A stretch of 64,000 nucleotides of DNA from Vitellaria paradoxa (lineage: Eukaryota; Streptophyta; Magnoliopsida; Ericales; Sapotaceae): positions 10,174,879 through 10,238,878 of the forward strand of contig CM034242.1 in assembly GCA_019916065.1 (NCBI GenBank), read 5' to 3'. The translations under genes and the position numbers were made by a program. Shown piece after piece: positions 1 through 11,966 of the stretch. How positions within the stretch are numbered: position 1 is the first letter of the stretch; each line of letters starts with the position of its first letter. The notes beneath the pieces were generated by a model. It saw nothing but the letters and a program-made list of their open reading frames with translations. It was not told where the DNA came from and did no database searches.

Positions 1-2450
1 TAATTTTTTTTAATGTTTGAGAAAAGAAAAAAGTTAATTTTTTAGTAATTAATTTTTTATTAATTTAATATTTTTGTCCTTCGAAATTTAAAAAAATTTA
101 AAATGTGAGAGGGTAAATTTGATATTTTAGAAAAAAATAAAAAAGATAAAAAAAAATAAAAAACAAATCAACAAGGCCTTTTACAAGAATATAAATACTT
201 GTTTAACATTTCAACTTTCACTTGCCGCTCGTATGATATAAAAACCATAGAGGATTTGCTAAAGAATCCAAACCAGCAAGCAATATCTAGGGTTTATTCG
301 GTAATATTGTCATCTTTTCCCTTTATGTTTATTTATTTATATTTTTTGTTATTAATTTTTTTTAAAATGAAAATTGACACCGCAGTTTTAAATGTAATTT
401 TGCTTACAATAATTAATTTTTATTTTATCAATTTTTAAAATATTGCTAGAATCTAATAAAATATATTACATATTAATTTTATTAATTAATTAATTTTTTT
501 GAAAATAACAATAAAAATAAATATAATAAATATAATTTAATTATATTATTTATTAAATAATTAACTAAAATGTATTTCATATTAATTAAAATAATTTAAT
601 TTAATTATATTATTCATTAAATATAATATAATTTAATAAATTACATAATATAATAAATATAATTTAATTGTATTATTTATTAAAAATAATTTTATTTTAA
701 TAAAATAAAATAATGTATTTTAATATAATACACAAAAATAGACAACATATTAAAATTGAAAAAAATTTGATGAGAATGAAAACGCCTTTTTTTACGTTTT
801 TTTTTGTTTAAATTTTCATTATTTTGGAAATAAAAAAATAAAAAGGTTTAGCAAACACGTTACTGAACAAGAACCTAATATTGTACACACAATGCATGTA
901 ATTTTTATTAAATTTTTTATTTTAGATAAAATAAAAAATTATAAAAAATTTATTTGTATAATTTAATTAGGAGTAAAAAAGTAGAGTAATGTGGTAGTTA
1001 CGAATTTAAAATTTATAAAATAAATTAATTACTAGTAGTTTTTAAAAGTGTGATTTTTGTTAAAATTTTCTTTTAAATAAAATAAAAATTATAAAAAAAT
1101 TCATTTGTGTAATTTAATTAGGGGTATAAGAGTAGAATAATATAATTGTTAAAAAGCTAAAATCTATAGAATGACTTAATTAGTGATAATTTTTAGAAGT
1201 TTTTTAATTTAACATTTGTGTTTGATGGAAAGTCGAAGGGTATTTTAGAAACTAAAAAACTTCTCCAAAATTAAAATTTTATTAAATTTTTTTGGGTTTC
1301 GCCACTACCCTTAATGTTGTGATTTAATGGGGAGTATAAAAATAAAATAATATGATAATTAAAAATTTAAATTTGTAAAATAACTTTATTAGGGATAATT
1401 TTTAAAAATTATTCAATTCAACATTTGAATTTGATTGAAAGTTGAAGTGTATTTTAAGAGCTAAAAAGTTTCACTAAAATTAAAAGTTCATTAATTTCTT
1501 TTAGCTTCACTTTTATTCCTGTATTTCCTTTATAGATAGATATACACGTAACATTAAGGATTATTTTGGTTCCAATATTTTGTTGTAAATTGGAAAACAA
1601 ACTTTTAGAGTGACATGTATCTAAAAAAATTAAAAACGAGAAAAATTAAAAAAAGATTTTATTGGTTGACCATTGACCACAATGTTGATGTATGTATTAA
1701 ACCATATGCGTATAAAGTACCATAACAATAATTAAATGACTCTTGTAAGTTAGTCAAATTTGGGCTATGAGTTTGACCAAGACCTATTCATTACTTGGAT
1801 TATTTTTTTAAACTTCAATTAAATGACTTATTTAATAGAAATACAAATTTGAAAAAATAAACTCAACTTAGAATTATCGATTGCAAATTTACAAGTCATA
1901 ATATTTTAGAAAAACTAAAAAGTTAAGTATCATTTAATTTATTTTTTATTTTCTGTTTCGAACTCATTTGTCATTTTATGTTTTTGAAAATAAGGAAAAT
2001 AGTTTAAAACACATTTGGTCACTTGTGTTTTTAAATTTTATTTTAAAAAATAAAAAATAGATTTACACATAAAATAAAAAATGGTAAAAAGTCGTTTTGA
2101 ACGTTTTCAATTCAAAACAAAAAAATCAAAATAAGAAAAATAGTAAAAATAGTGTATTTTCTGTTTCCTTATTTTATAATTTTTAAAATATAAAACGCAT
2201 AAAATAAAAAATAGAAAATAGAAAATAAAAAATAAAAAATAAAAAAACAAACTAAATGCAACCTCAGCAACTGGCACCTGAGTTATCAGTTTTTTTTTTT
2301 CCTCAAACAAACACTAAACAAGTATTCCTATTAAATTATTTCAAAGATAAATATTTTATGATTTTAATTTTATTTGGTAATACAAAATTTACTGCATAAA
2401 AAAAATTAAAAAAAAAACAGAAAAGAAAAGAAAAGAGCCATGGGAATCTA
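1..2450. other. AT-rich intergenic spacer
   Basis: No supported gene. The stretch is dominated by A/T runs and short AT-rich ORFs without recognisable motifs. It contains the diverged repeat listed at 950-1510. Between about 2100 and 2250 there is a simple AAATA-type low-complexity tract. Nothing else could be identified. Confidence 0.7.
950..1510. repeat. Diverged tandem repeat, about 2.5 copies
   Basis: Three related segments begin near 954, 1106 and 1318. Each opens with a TGT(A)TAATTTAATTAGG-like phrase, then GTAnnAAnAGTAnAnTAATnTGnTAnTT, then a TAATTTTTA-rich phrase. The last two also share a later phrase about an ATTTGTGTTTGAT(T)G segment, AAGTCGAAG/AAGTTGAAG and TATTTTAnnAnCTAAAAA. 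Unit spacing is about 150 and 210 bp. Divergence is high, so this is an old repeat; its origin is unknown. Confidence 0.5.
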
Positions 2451-2524
2451 CTTGAAAATTTATTCAAGAATTCAGGTAGGTCCCATCACCACACGTTTCT
2501 TGCGCGACTCAACCTGGCTCAACC

Positions 2525-2534
2525 GCCACGTGTC
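2525..2534 (+). promoter_or_regulatory. G-box/ABRE (CCACGTGTC) upstream of the DUF1639 gene
   Basis: The sequence GCCACGTGTC contains the CACGTG G-box core and the ACGTGTC ABRE core. It lies about 450 bp upstream of the first in-frame ATG of the DUF1639 gene, in a stretch noticeably richer in G+C than its surroundings. bZIP or bHLH factors bind such sites in plants. Function here is inferred from motif and position only. Confidence 0.4.
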
Positions 2535-2979
2535 TTCTCGCAGCACTGAAGCACCATGCCAGACACGCCGACCGTGACGCTGTCACCGTCACCATCACAA
2601 GAGGACTCCAAAGGAAAATTTTTAAGATGGTAAGGGCAAATTTGTAAAAATGGCGACGAACAGCGTGCACGTAGGAGACCCAACTCCGGCTGCAGCTGGA
2701 TTGATGTGAAGAGAAAGGAAATAGATATATCATATATCGCTATTTCGAATCGCATACACAACATAAAACCCACACATTCTCTCTCGTTCTCTTTCTCTTT
2801 CCCTCTCTAAAACGACTGCTTCTCCGGCACCACCTCTGCTTCTCCTCTCCATTGCCGTCTCTCTCGTTGAGTAATGGGTTGTGTTGGGGTTTGTGCTTTC
2901 TCTCTCTAGAAGAAGGCGGCTGAGGTTTTTTTGGTCGTTGTCTGTTCCCTGGTTGACGAAAGAGTTGTCTCTCGCTCTG

Positions 2980-3982
2980 ATGGCAACTGTGCCGATGAAG
3001 ACGAAGCCTCTTCACAACTTCTCTCTGCCACTTAAATGGGGCCACAAGAACCAAGTGAACGCCAACCACCGCTATCGCAGGCCGTTCGAGACGGCGGTCC
3101 GGGACTCGCCTCCTCCTCCGCCTGCCGACCAGCATCGGTTGTCTCCAGCGGAGCAGGACTCTGAGGACGGTGATAATTCGAAGAACGAGTTGGCGTCGGA
3201 GAACCGGAAGCTTGCGGTCGGATCGCTGAGCGCGCAACCGAACGGGTTATCATTTTATGCTTGTTCTTCGCAGAAGCAGGAAGGCGGCGCCGCGGGTTTA
3301 GAGGGACTGGGAAGCGAGGTGAATGGGGAGAGAGGGAAGGAGAAGGTCTGCGATGAGGTTGAAGCCGAGGAATCGCTGGCGAAGCCGTGGAATCTGAGGC
3401 CGAGAAAGGCTTTTTCGAAGTCCGCGTTTGAAATCGGCGGGGTTGCGAAGAATGGAGAATTTCAGGAAACGGCTGCTGCAGTTAATGCAATTCCGCCGGC
3501 GGCACAGCAGGCTGAGAACCTGCCGAAATCGATGAGGTTGAGAGGCTTCGCGGAAGGTCACGGCTTGGAGAAGAAAGAGAAGAAGAAGTTCTGGATCGCG
3601 CTGTCTCGCGAGGAGATTGAAGAGGATGTGTACGCGATGACTGGGTCGAAACCTTCTCGGAGGCCAAAGAGGAGACCGAAGGCTGTACAGAAGCAACTTG
3701 ATGTGAGAGATTGATCTTTTCTTTTATCTTTCTCCTTCTGTTGAAATAACGTGTTGTTTGTTTGTTTGGTGTGTTTGCTTAACGTTTAATGCGTCTTCGC
3801 AGACTCTTTTTCCTGGCTTGTATTTGACAGGGATTTCTCCCGATTCTTATCGAGTTCATGAGGCCGCGGTAAGGATTTCTCTTTCTCTATATACATATCT
3901 ATATTTATATGCAATTTAAAGGGTTTGTGTAAACTTATCGATGGTCTATTGAGGATCTAATAATTCCTTTTGGCAGAAGTAA
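2980..3982 (+). CDS. DUF1639 family protein (3 exons, 264 aa)
   Basis: Proposed exons are 2980-3702, 3803-3868 and 3977-3982. The first exon ends at GAT|GTGAGA. Exon 2 begins after CGCAG and encodes TLFPGLYLTGISPDSYRV, ending at GCG|GTAAGG. Exon 3 after GGCAG is just AAG-TAA. Two features identify the plant DUF1639 family: a KPWNLRPRK motif (about residue 135) and the C-terminal block beginning WIALSREEIEEDVYAMTGSK (about residue 205), which runs through an SRRPKRRPK basic stretch into QKQLD-TLFPGLYL. The middle is low-complexity, charged and proline-rich, so mostly disordered. The ATG at 2980 (MATVPMK) is the first in-frame ATG after a CT-rich leader (about 2777-2980); the open frame extends upstream without an ATG. 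Function of the family is unknown; the basic C-terminal region would suit nuclear localisation, but that is inference. The gene looks intact. Confidence 0.85.
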
Positions 3983-5460
3983 ATATGGTTCCTCCAGATG
4001 GTGTACTCAATTCCTGAATAGTCGAGCAAAGGTCTATATCTCTCCCTCTCCTCCTCCTCCTCCTCCCCTTTTCCAATTCTCTGGTGTTAAGAGCTAAAAG
4101 GTTGGCTATGTAACTTGCAGGGGTTGAGGTGATGATAAACAATTGGAGGTTGGGAATCTTGTTTATGCTTCGTCAAGGCCTCAATTGGAGGTATAATGCA
4201 CTGGATTATGTAAAGAGGAAAGGGGATTATGAAAATAGAAAGATATCTAATTTCTTTTCTTCTCAATTGTACTGTGCATTGCCCAGCATTTAGGGCCATG
4301 TATTTGTTGCTTCTTGTTAGTAGATTAAGATGTAAACATGAACTTCCATGTGGATGAATAGAGAATTGTTGTTTTTTGTCTCAATGCCAGTCCTTGGCTA
4401 TCTTTTTATGGGTAGTTCTGTTACTAGTTTATAATAATTCTGATTTGTTGACTGCATTGGTAATGTTTTGGATATCTTGTTTTGGGTGCTTCTTCAACTA
4501 GTTTAGAATAATTCTGATTTGTTGACTACATTGGTAATGTTTGACAGGTTTCCCGACTTTGTTTGGGGGCAGAGGTTATGCATATAGTTTTATTTTTTTG
4601 ATTTTTTTTTGGTAAGTAGCTCATGCATATAGTTATTCTCGGCTTGGTCAAGGGGCACCGCTGATAAGGTTGAAGATATATGTGTTGGGTTTAATGCGTT
4701 GCTTCTGTTTTTCATGATGGAAACGTTATTGTAGATACTAGTAATCATAAAAAGGGGGAAAAGGAAGCTTATACTAGTATGATTCAAGGTTATGGACAAG
4801 CATTGGTATGAGAATTTTGGATTATTTTTCTTTCTATAATTGGATCTCTAACTGATGTAAGTTCAATGACCTTCCTTTTTCATACGAGATCTTCTAATGA
4901 CTGTTACACTGAACAAACAGGGGAAGTTGTTACATTTGCTGAATTTTTTGTTTATTGCAATAAGTTTATGAAAATTTTTCTTAATGATGATCCAAGCTGG
5001 AAATGCATAAGCACTTGTCACTAAATCTAGTGTCAATTGTTATTGCAGTATGTCTATTTCTGCTGAACTATTGGGGCCTACTGATAATTGGAGTGAACAA
5101 TTATTGCTTGTCAAAATGAAAGTATTCTCATGTCAAATTAACTGAAAAAATGGGTAACAACTTCAATAACTACTCAGAATGAATCCTTCAACACTGAATA
5201 CTCTCAACTTCAATAACTTGCAATCTGTTTGCATTGCAACATTCCCGACTTATGTTTAACATTTTGCATAATAAGAACTTACTAGTGCCCGCAAATCTCA
5301 GCTCTGCTGAGGAGTGATTGTGTTTCCATATCAGTGCGTTCTGCTTTTGGGGATCGGTTACTTCCCTATTTCTCCAATGTGTTTTTCCTGTGAAAAAACT
5401 TTCATGTTTTTGTAAAACTTGTTTGCCTTACTCCTTATACTGATTCTGATATTCTAATTT
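3983..5460 (+). other. Probable 3'UTR of the DUF1639 gene, then noncoding
   Basis: After the TAA at 3980-3982 the sequence reads as plant 3'UTR. It is possibly interrupted by another intron: GGTCTATATC near 4031 followed by a pyrimidine run and TTGCAG|GGG near 4120. A transcript end near 4300-4400 is plausible. No coding region is supported beyond it. A short phrase (GTTTA.AATAATTCTGATTTGTTGACT.CATTGGTAATGTTT) occurs twice, at about 4427 and 4500. Confidence 0.4.
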
Positions 5461-5469
5461 TGCTTTTGT

Positions 5470-5790
5470 ATTAGAATGGTGTTTGTTGCTATATCAGGTC
5501 AAAAGATACAAATGTTCTTGCGTGAGAACATTGTTTGTTGCTACAGTAGGTCTAACGATACAAATGTTCTTGCGTAAGGCTGTTGTTTGTCGCTGTAGCA
5601 GGTCAAAAAATACAAATGTTGTTGCGTAAGGTTGTTGTTTTTCGATGTAGCAGGTCGAAAGATACAAATGTTCTTGCATAATAATGTTTGTCGCTATAGC
5701 AATTTGAAATATACAAATTTCCTTGCTTAAGAATGGTGTTTGTATAAGAATAGCAGGTTACTTGAAATATACAAATTTTCTTGCTCGATA
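5470..5790. repeat. Minisatellite with 52-bp unit, about six copies
   Basis: The anchor phrase TACAAATGTTCTTGCGT recurs at 5507, 5559, 5611 and 5663, exactly 52 bp apart, and in decayed form at 5712 and 5770. Each unit also holds GTTTGT(T/C)GCTRTAGCAGGTC. The first four units are well conserved and the last two are degenerate. It sits about 1.5 kb downstream of the DUF1639 stop codon. Confidence 0.85.
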
Positions 5791-6572
5791 GTGATTTATG
5801 AAGCAAACAAAAGTAATAGTACTTTATGAACTTATAATGAAAAGAACACATGTTCAAGTGCTATAGTGTCTTGTTTTGCTAATTTTGGATTGTGAGATCC
5901 ATCTAGTAATATTCCATATACTGTTTTCTTTTATGTTCAGTTGATGAAAACTGACAAGACTTGGTCAATTCACCAACTGGGTGAGCGAACACTTCCATTT
6001 AACCTCTGTAATTCTACTCCATGAACTTCTATATGCATTTCCTTTATGCTAATCGAATTTGATCAGGATCTGTTTTTGTTAATTCCAAGTATTTTGTGCT
6101 GGACCATGTGGAAAGATCAATGGAAGGGTGAGAGGTGCCACAATAAGAGAATCAATGGCTTGCATTAGGAAGGAAGATTCGGGACCTTGTTCATACTTTT
6201 GGGTAATTTCTAGATCTCAAAGGTCATGTATTTTTTTTTTTTTTTGTCATCCAATTTATATAACCTAAGGATTTTAAATTATTTATCTGATGTTCGTTTC
6301 TCTTAATATGCTTTATTTTTTTAATAGATTCTCAACTTTCTATTATTATTATTATTGTTGTTATTTTGTTTTGTCTATTTTGAAGTTGTGTTGTAACGGC
6401 TGTTTGTCTAAACAATTACAATTGTTGCACAAATGAACCGCAGCTGGGACTCATAATAACTCTATTTTTTTTCCACTTTTCCTTATTTCCTTATTTTCTT
6501 TTTTTGAACGTGAACTAAAACAGATTTGGCAAGTTTAACGTGAAAGAGCATGAGAAATATATGAGCTTTTTC

Positions 6573-6772
6573 TGGATTCGGGGTAGAGCCGGTGCATTTA
6601 TGCACTGGTGCATGTCCGGTGCAGTTTTTGGCCGTTGATTTTGAAACAGGAAATAATTATCCAATGGCTCTGATGATTTGATCAATTTATATCATTTCCT
6701 ACCTGTAGGAACCAGTTAAAAAAAGCACCCAAAGGCACCAGTGCGTAAAGGCACCGGTTCTACCCCGAATCT
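6573..6772. mobile_element. 200-bp hAT-like MITE with exact 8-bp TSD
   Basis: The termini are inverted repeats: GATTCGGGGTAGAGCCGGTGC at the left pairs with GCACCGGTTCTACCCCGAATC at the right, with one mismatch. The element is flanked on both sides by GCTTTTTC (6565-6572 and 6773-6780), an exact 8-bp duplication as made by hAT transposases (a Mutator-like origin is less likely). A second inner inverted pair (GCACTGGTGCATGTCC / GGCACCAGTGCGT) extends the fold. No coding capacity. Confidence 0.85.
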
Positions 6773-6780
6773 GCTTTTTC

Positions 6781-7580
6781 AACCATCTTCACTATGCAGT
6801 GAACTTCATTCTGTTGGATGCTTCAAGGTTCAAGAATGATTTTGCTGCTCTGTCATTATTTTTTGTCCTGCACAAAATAGATGTTGTGTCGGCTGCTAGA
6901 ATATTAATGTTTAAATCTAAAATTATTAAGAATTATAGATAGTACTTATCTTTTACTCTCATGTTCGTATGTTTTCTTGGAACATTTACTTTCTTGCAAG
7001 AACTTTGAGTTCCATTTATTTGCATTAGGCAACATATCAGAAATCTCAGGCTTTTGCTGCACTTGGTTTTGGGGTTAGCCTCAGTGCCTCAACCCGCTGC
7101 ACCTACTATATATGGATGCTTTCCGTTGTGCTTGCGGTCTCAATCTGATTCTTTCAGTCTGGCTTTTAGTAACATGGGAGCTAGATTGTGCAGCGGTGGA
7201 GAAACCATCTTCGTGTTCAAGGTAAAAATATGATTAAATTGAATGTCACTTGTGTTCCCCCTTGTTAATTTGGCGTCATTTATGAATCTTGATTTATGAT
7301 GCTGTATTGGTGTTAAAATTTAAATATCAGGGTCTTGTGGTCTGGTGATCATTAAATGGCGGTTTTCAAGCGAAATCTGCCATGTCCTTCTGGGCTCTGG
7401 GTGAGTGAATGCTACTTCCCGATCCATGGAAGTTGTGCTGGGCAAAGGTTGTAGACTTCAACTTCGTAGAAGAAGATCTATGCGGGAGGTTTAATCTGTC
7501 AAGACTAATGTCATATGAGGTAAAAACTAGCCTCAGAAAGTTGGCCAAATCAGAGGCTAAGGCCGTGTTATCATCTGATT
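6781..7580. other. No gene recognised
   Basis: Sequence of moderate base composition with short ORFs on both strands but no recognisable protein motif. Segments near 7030-7220 and 7360-7590 look less AT-biased than usual spacer, and could be a noncoding transcript or a decayed gene. Nothing more can be supported. Confidence 0.35.
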
Positions 7581-7639
7581 GTTGTGGCTAACCCCCCTCC
7601 CCCCCCCCCCTTTTTGTGGGGAGAAATCAAAAATCCTTT

Positions 7640-7990
7640 TTTTTTTTTTGGAAACAAACCCATAACCCAACATTTTATCTCAAAAAAAGTTGGAAGCCAA
7701 GTGAGAGATAAAACTATACCCACGCACCCTAAGTGTCCCGACATGGGACAGCCTGTTTACTGCAACCCTTGGGCCAAGGTCCAGACTGACGGAGCAGCCC
7801 ATAGGGAGAATGGTTGGTATAGTGGATGCACACACTCATTTTTTTTCTTTTTAAAGCAAACTCACAACTCAATATTTTAGCTTAAAAAAAGTTGAAAGTC
7901 AGGTGAGAGATATAAATTATACTCAAGCACTCTAACTGTCTCGATATGGGACAGCCATCGGGTTGTAATAAACTAACCATCATCCCATTA
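7640..7990. repeat. Two related repeat units ending in CGACATGGGACAGCC
   Basis: Unit 1 (about 7645-7755) and unit 2 (about 7850-7965) share this order: AAACnCAnAACnCAAnATTTTA, TCAAAAAAAGTTGnAAG, GTGAGAGATA, CACnCTAAnTGTC, then CGAnATGGGACAGCC. They lie about 205 bp apart in the same orientation. Such phrases are common in dispersed plant repeats; I cannot assign the element. Confidence 0.6.
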
Positions 7991-8524
7991 CATTTTTAGC
8001 CCTATTATGAGCCGCCACTATCTTACTCCTGGGAACTTATAGCCCCCTCCAAGCTCCAACAATTGGAATGACAATCTCACAGTGCAAATGTGGCTGAATG
8101 CTCCCATTTCCAAACACTGCTCTTCTGCCTGTCTCCTTTTTCCCAATCTTTGATTCCTGAGATGAACCTTCCCTATCCAAAGAATCTTCTATCTTTAATA
8201 GCTTGCCAGTAGTACTCTCTATCAATCCTGTATTATATTGTAATAATAAAAGTTTGCTTTTTTATCATTGTGATGTGACCAAGGTTAAGGATTCTCTTTC
8301 AAAATTATGTAGCAATATAATATTATTTTTTTTCTTTTTATGAAACATTTTTTAGTGCTTAGCAATTGTTACTTCATTTTACCATTCATTCATTCTCTAA
8401 CATTTGGTTTATTTCAATCTAAGATATATTTTAAAAAATACTTTTACTCATATTTCAAGAAAATAATTATTAAAAACATAATTAAATTTATTTTTTGAGA
8501 ATGAAATAAAGAGAGCTTAAATTT

Positions 8525-8880
8525 AGAATTAATCGAACACTCGAGTGTCAATTTATAAATGTTTAAATTTGGTTGCAGAAATTACATAAAAATATATGAA
8601 ATTAAGAAAAATTACTCTAAACGAACACCTGATTTCCAAATTATGGTCGTTTTAATTTAGTTGTATAAATCACGTAAAAATACATGAAATAAAAAAAAAA
8701 GATTACTCTAATCGGACACCGAGCGTCAAGTTATAACCGTTTGAATTTGGTTGTATAAATCATATAAAAATACATCAAATAAAAAAAATATCATTTTAAT
8801 TGGATACTTGAATGCCAAATTATAGCGATTTTAATTTGATTACATAAATCACATAAAAATATACTAAATAAGAAAAAAAT
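8525..8880. repeat. Tandem repeat with about 89-bp unit, four copies
   Basis: The phrase A(C/T)(A/G)TAAAAATA(T/C)A begins at 8584, 8672, 8762 and 8851, giving spacings of 88, 90 and 89 bp. Each unit contains a variable ACnnGAnTGnCAAnTTATAnnnGTTTnAATTTGnTT segment. Copies are clearly diverged, so the array is old. Confidence 0.8.
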
Positions 8881-9707
8881 GGTCGGTCAATAGTATAGCT
8901 CTTCTTTCCCCGGTCTCCTTTCAAATGAAAGGCCTTCGCATTCCTGATTTGTTAGGGCAGGATGGCTTTCTTTGCCCCATCTTAGCAAATTGTGAACACA
9001 ACTCGAACTCAATATGAAGTGTGGGTTTGGGTCAAATATAAATGGGTTTAGGTCATAAATGGGACAACTTGCCTTTGACACAGGAAAAAAAAAAAAAAAA
9101 AGTTATGGCTTTTTTAGATTTGATTATGAGTAATTAAAAAAAAAATTCCAAAATTAAAGGGTAGCATAAAAATACAATAAAATAAAACTAAAAATATTTT
9201 TTTTTGCATTATTCTAATATTTCATTAAACAATGTATATTTCTTTTTTTTTTTTTTGGGTAAGTGAAATGTATATTTCATTTGTATTTTTTTTAGAACCT
9301 TGGGGCATTTTTAATTGATTAATAGATAAGCAACTATGGTAAGATAACACACAATTTTAGTGCAAGTAAAATTGTAAGAGAGGTTGATGTTGGTTTGAAA
9401 TTGTAATAAATTAAATTTTTATACCCTTAGCGTTATATAATTAAAATGTGAGACCTTAAAGTAGGATTTGGTAAAAAAATTAATGGTGCAAAATATAAAC
9501 TCATTAAGGAGATGTTTAGAGTTATATAAAATTGTAAAAGTTAACATCTCGTGTTTTGTGCAGTGATTAAAAAATTTAAATTTTATAATCTCGTAATTTG
9601 TATTTATAAAAATTTATAAAATTTTATATTTTCTAGTTGGGCTCCAAACGCATCCTATATGCGACTTTTACATTTCATTTGTGTAAAATTCTGTAAAATT
9701 ATATATA
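8881..9707. other. AT-rich spacer without genes
   Basis: Low-complexity A/T runs (for example about 9085-9103 and 9241-9258). Short ORFs have no recognisable content. Nothing supported. Confidence 0.5.
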
Positions 9708-9866
9708 GGGTGTGTTTGGAGTCTCAAAAAAAATAAAAAAAAAAAACCAATGAATGAGATTGATGTGATGTAAAAATGATAGATGGCAAAATGTGATTGG
9801 AGGGATTTAAAAATTTTTTAAATTTTTTAAAATTTTTTAATTTTTTTTGTGACTCCAACCGAGCCC
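9708..9866. mobile_element. Tourist-like MITE (same family as 24924-25080)
   Basis: The left end GGGTGTGTTTGGAGTC pairs with the right end GACTCCAACCGAGCCC. An ATA trinucleotide flanks both ends. The interior (GATTGATGTGATGTAAAAATGATAG... GATTGGAGGGATTT) is the reverse complement, with changes, of the interior of the element at 24924-25080, and lengths agree (159 and 157 bp). PIF/Harbinger-type MITE by TIR form and 3-bp target duplication. Confidence 0.75.
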
Positions 9867-10224
9867 ATATACGCGCGCGCACACACAATTATAAGTATAC
9901 GTTATTCACAATTATGCAATTTGCTAACGTCTTGCAACTTTTGCAGCTTTTGCACATATGAACGCAATAATCATCCATGCTTGTTTCAGGGTATCTTGAA
10001 TGTCTACGCTGTTTCATGTACCAGAGTCCATTGAATGATTAGTCTATAGATGTACACGTGTTTGACATAATGCAATACATATTGATGTAAATATACGTAC
10101 TATGCTAGTCAGGCCGACAAGGCTGAAAAGTTCATTCTTGCAGCGTAGGTATGCTTGATTTATTAAAATCAATAAAAATTTATTAATTTTTTATATTTTT
10201 CTTTCTCAATCAAATTTTATCACA

Positions 10225-10225
<1 letters not shown>

Positions 10226-10265
<40 letters not shown>

Positions 10266-10300
10266 GTAGTAGTAGTAGTAGTATTAGTATTAGTATTATA
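10226..10300. repeat. (ATT)n / (AGT)n microsatellite
   Basis: An uninterrupted ATT run passes into AGT triplets and then imperfect ATTAGT repeats. Simple sequence; likely length-polymorphic. Confidence 0.9.
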
Positions 10301-10941
10301 TTAAATTATTATATTTTTTACCATCCAAACATGAAAGCCAAAAAAAAAAAAATAAAAGTAAAAAGTTCTTGGAGGCTAATATAAAAAAAAAAAGTGAAAA
10401 ATAGTTAAATTAAAGTATGTGTTTAGAGTGATAAAAATTAAGATAAAGTGAGATATACAGTAAGATAGAAAATAAATAATTTTTGGAGGTTTTCAGATAT
10501 TTTCAAAAATTTGCAAAAAATCAAACAGAACCAAAATTTAACGATTTAAATTTATTTACATGTTTTTAATTAAAAATATTTAAATTATTGAATTAAAATT
10601 TAAATATCTCTAACCTCGATATCACGGAACTGACATAAAACTCGATCTCAACCTCTCCTTTTTCTTCCATACCTGATAGTTCAGGGGGTGACCGGGTGGG
10701 GGTATTTATTTTCTATAAAAGTATTGCTAAATAATTTGGTTAGGCGGGCTGAGGTATTCTTTTTGACCAAAACAAGCCAGTCAATTGAAGTTAGGATTCA
10801 ATTTGAAGGTTGGGTTTGAAACAGCTTCAAATTCCTTAATCAGCAAATCTTTAAACCACAAAAATACTTTTCCAGCCACAGAAAGATGAAGAGGCTGGAT
10901 GAACATGTAAAATACCCTTATTAGAGCAATATTTTGCACCA

Positions 10942-10976
<35 letters not shown>

Positions 10977-11960
10977 AGCAGGAAAATTTTGACCCCCTTC
11001 TTACATAAACCCCCTTTCTTCCTTATTTCTATGAACTCCTTTCCAGTGAAAACCTGCATGTACTAAAATGGTGAAATAGAGCGATCAGAGTTGATCTCCA
11101 ACCAAGAGTTTTGCGATACTTAAATCAGTTGCAGATATTAATAATAATCTCATGTAAATAGAAAAAGAGAAAGAGAGTGATATAGAGAGAGAAGAGAAAG
11201 AAAAGAAGGAGCTTTTACCTTGACTGCACTTATGTCATTTATAGAGTGAGAATTCGATGTGCTTTATGTTAATTTTTTGTTGATTTGACTATACGGTAGT
11301 AGTATTAAATACTTGATGATATAACCCTTGAATACTGTAAAGAAGTGATTTATTGTATATATTTTGCAGATTCTGTTTTCTGATGCACTTGAGTGTAGTA
11401 AATAAAATAATTATATAATGTAAAAATCAAATTATTTAATCTCAATTTAACTAGAATATATCCCCTCTAATTAAGGATGTAATATTATAGTCTTGGATGC
11501 CCTATTGTGGTCGGGTGATATTTTATTCGGCCACACAATATATAATTGGTCATTAAAGTGTCAAGAAATTTTAAAATCTTCCTTAGCCATATAAAACAAA
11601 ATAATAGTCAGAAATAAGTTTGCATCTTATCATCGACGAGTGACTAAGGTCAAGGATTCTCTTTGAAAATTATGTACAATGTATTTTTTTCTTTGTAGCA
11701 ATTGTTATTCCATTTTACCTTTATTCGCTAAGATTTTGTTTATTTTTTAATGAAAATATTTTTTTAAAAATATTTTTACTCATATATATATATATATATA
11801 TTTGATAAACAACATTATTTTAATAATAGTAGAATAAGTACATATCAGGTAAATAGGACATTCACCCTGACATAATTAAGAGAAAAATATCCTACAATGG
11901 CAAAGCAAATCTAAACCACCTAATCAGCCACTCGTCCATTGGGATTGGTAAATAATATGC
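10301..11960. other. AT-rich spacer; possible MITE remnant
   Basis: No gene. A segment at about 10417-10535 (GTGTTTAGAGTGATAAAA ... AAATCAAACAGAACC) resembles the MITE family at 31727-31883 but lacks clear ends. A TA/GT dinucleotide run lies at about 10944-10976, and a purine-rich stretch at 11160-11210. Confidence 0.4.
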
Positions 11961-11966
11961 GTAGTG

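Noticed and set aside
2740..3700. Several open frames antisense to the DUF1639 exon, up to 165 codons
   Set aside because: They overlap a frame with clear family motifs on the plus strand; their arginine/serine-rich content is the mirror of its codon use.
5470..5790. CRISPR-like spaced repeat
   Set aside because: The genome is eukaryotic and the units are contiguous minisatellite copies with homologous, not unique, intervening sequence. The same holds for 8525-8880 and 61868-62512.
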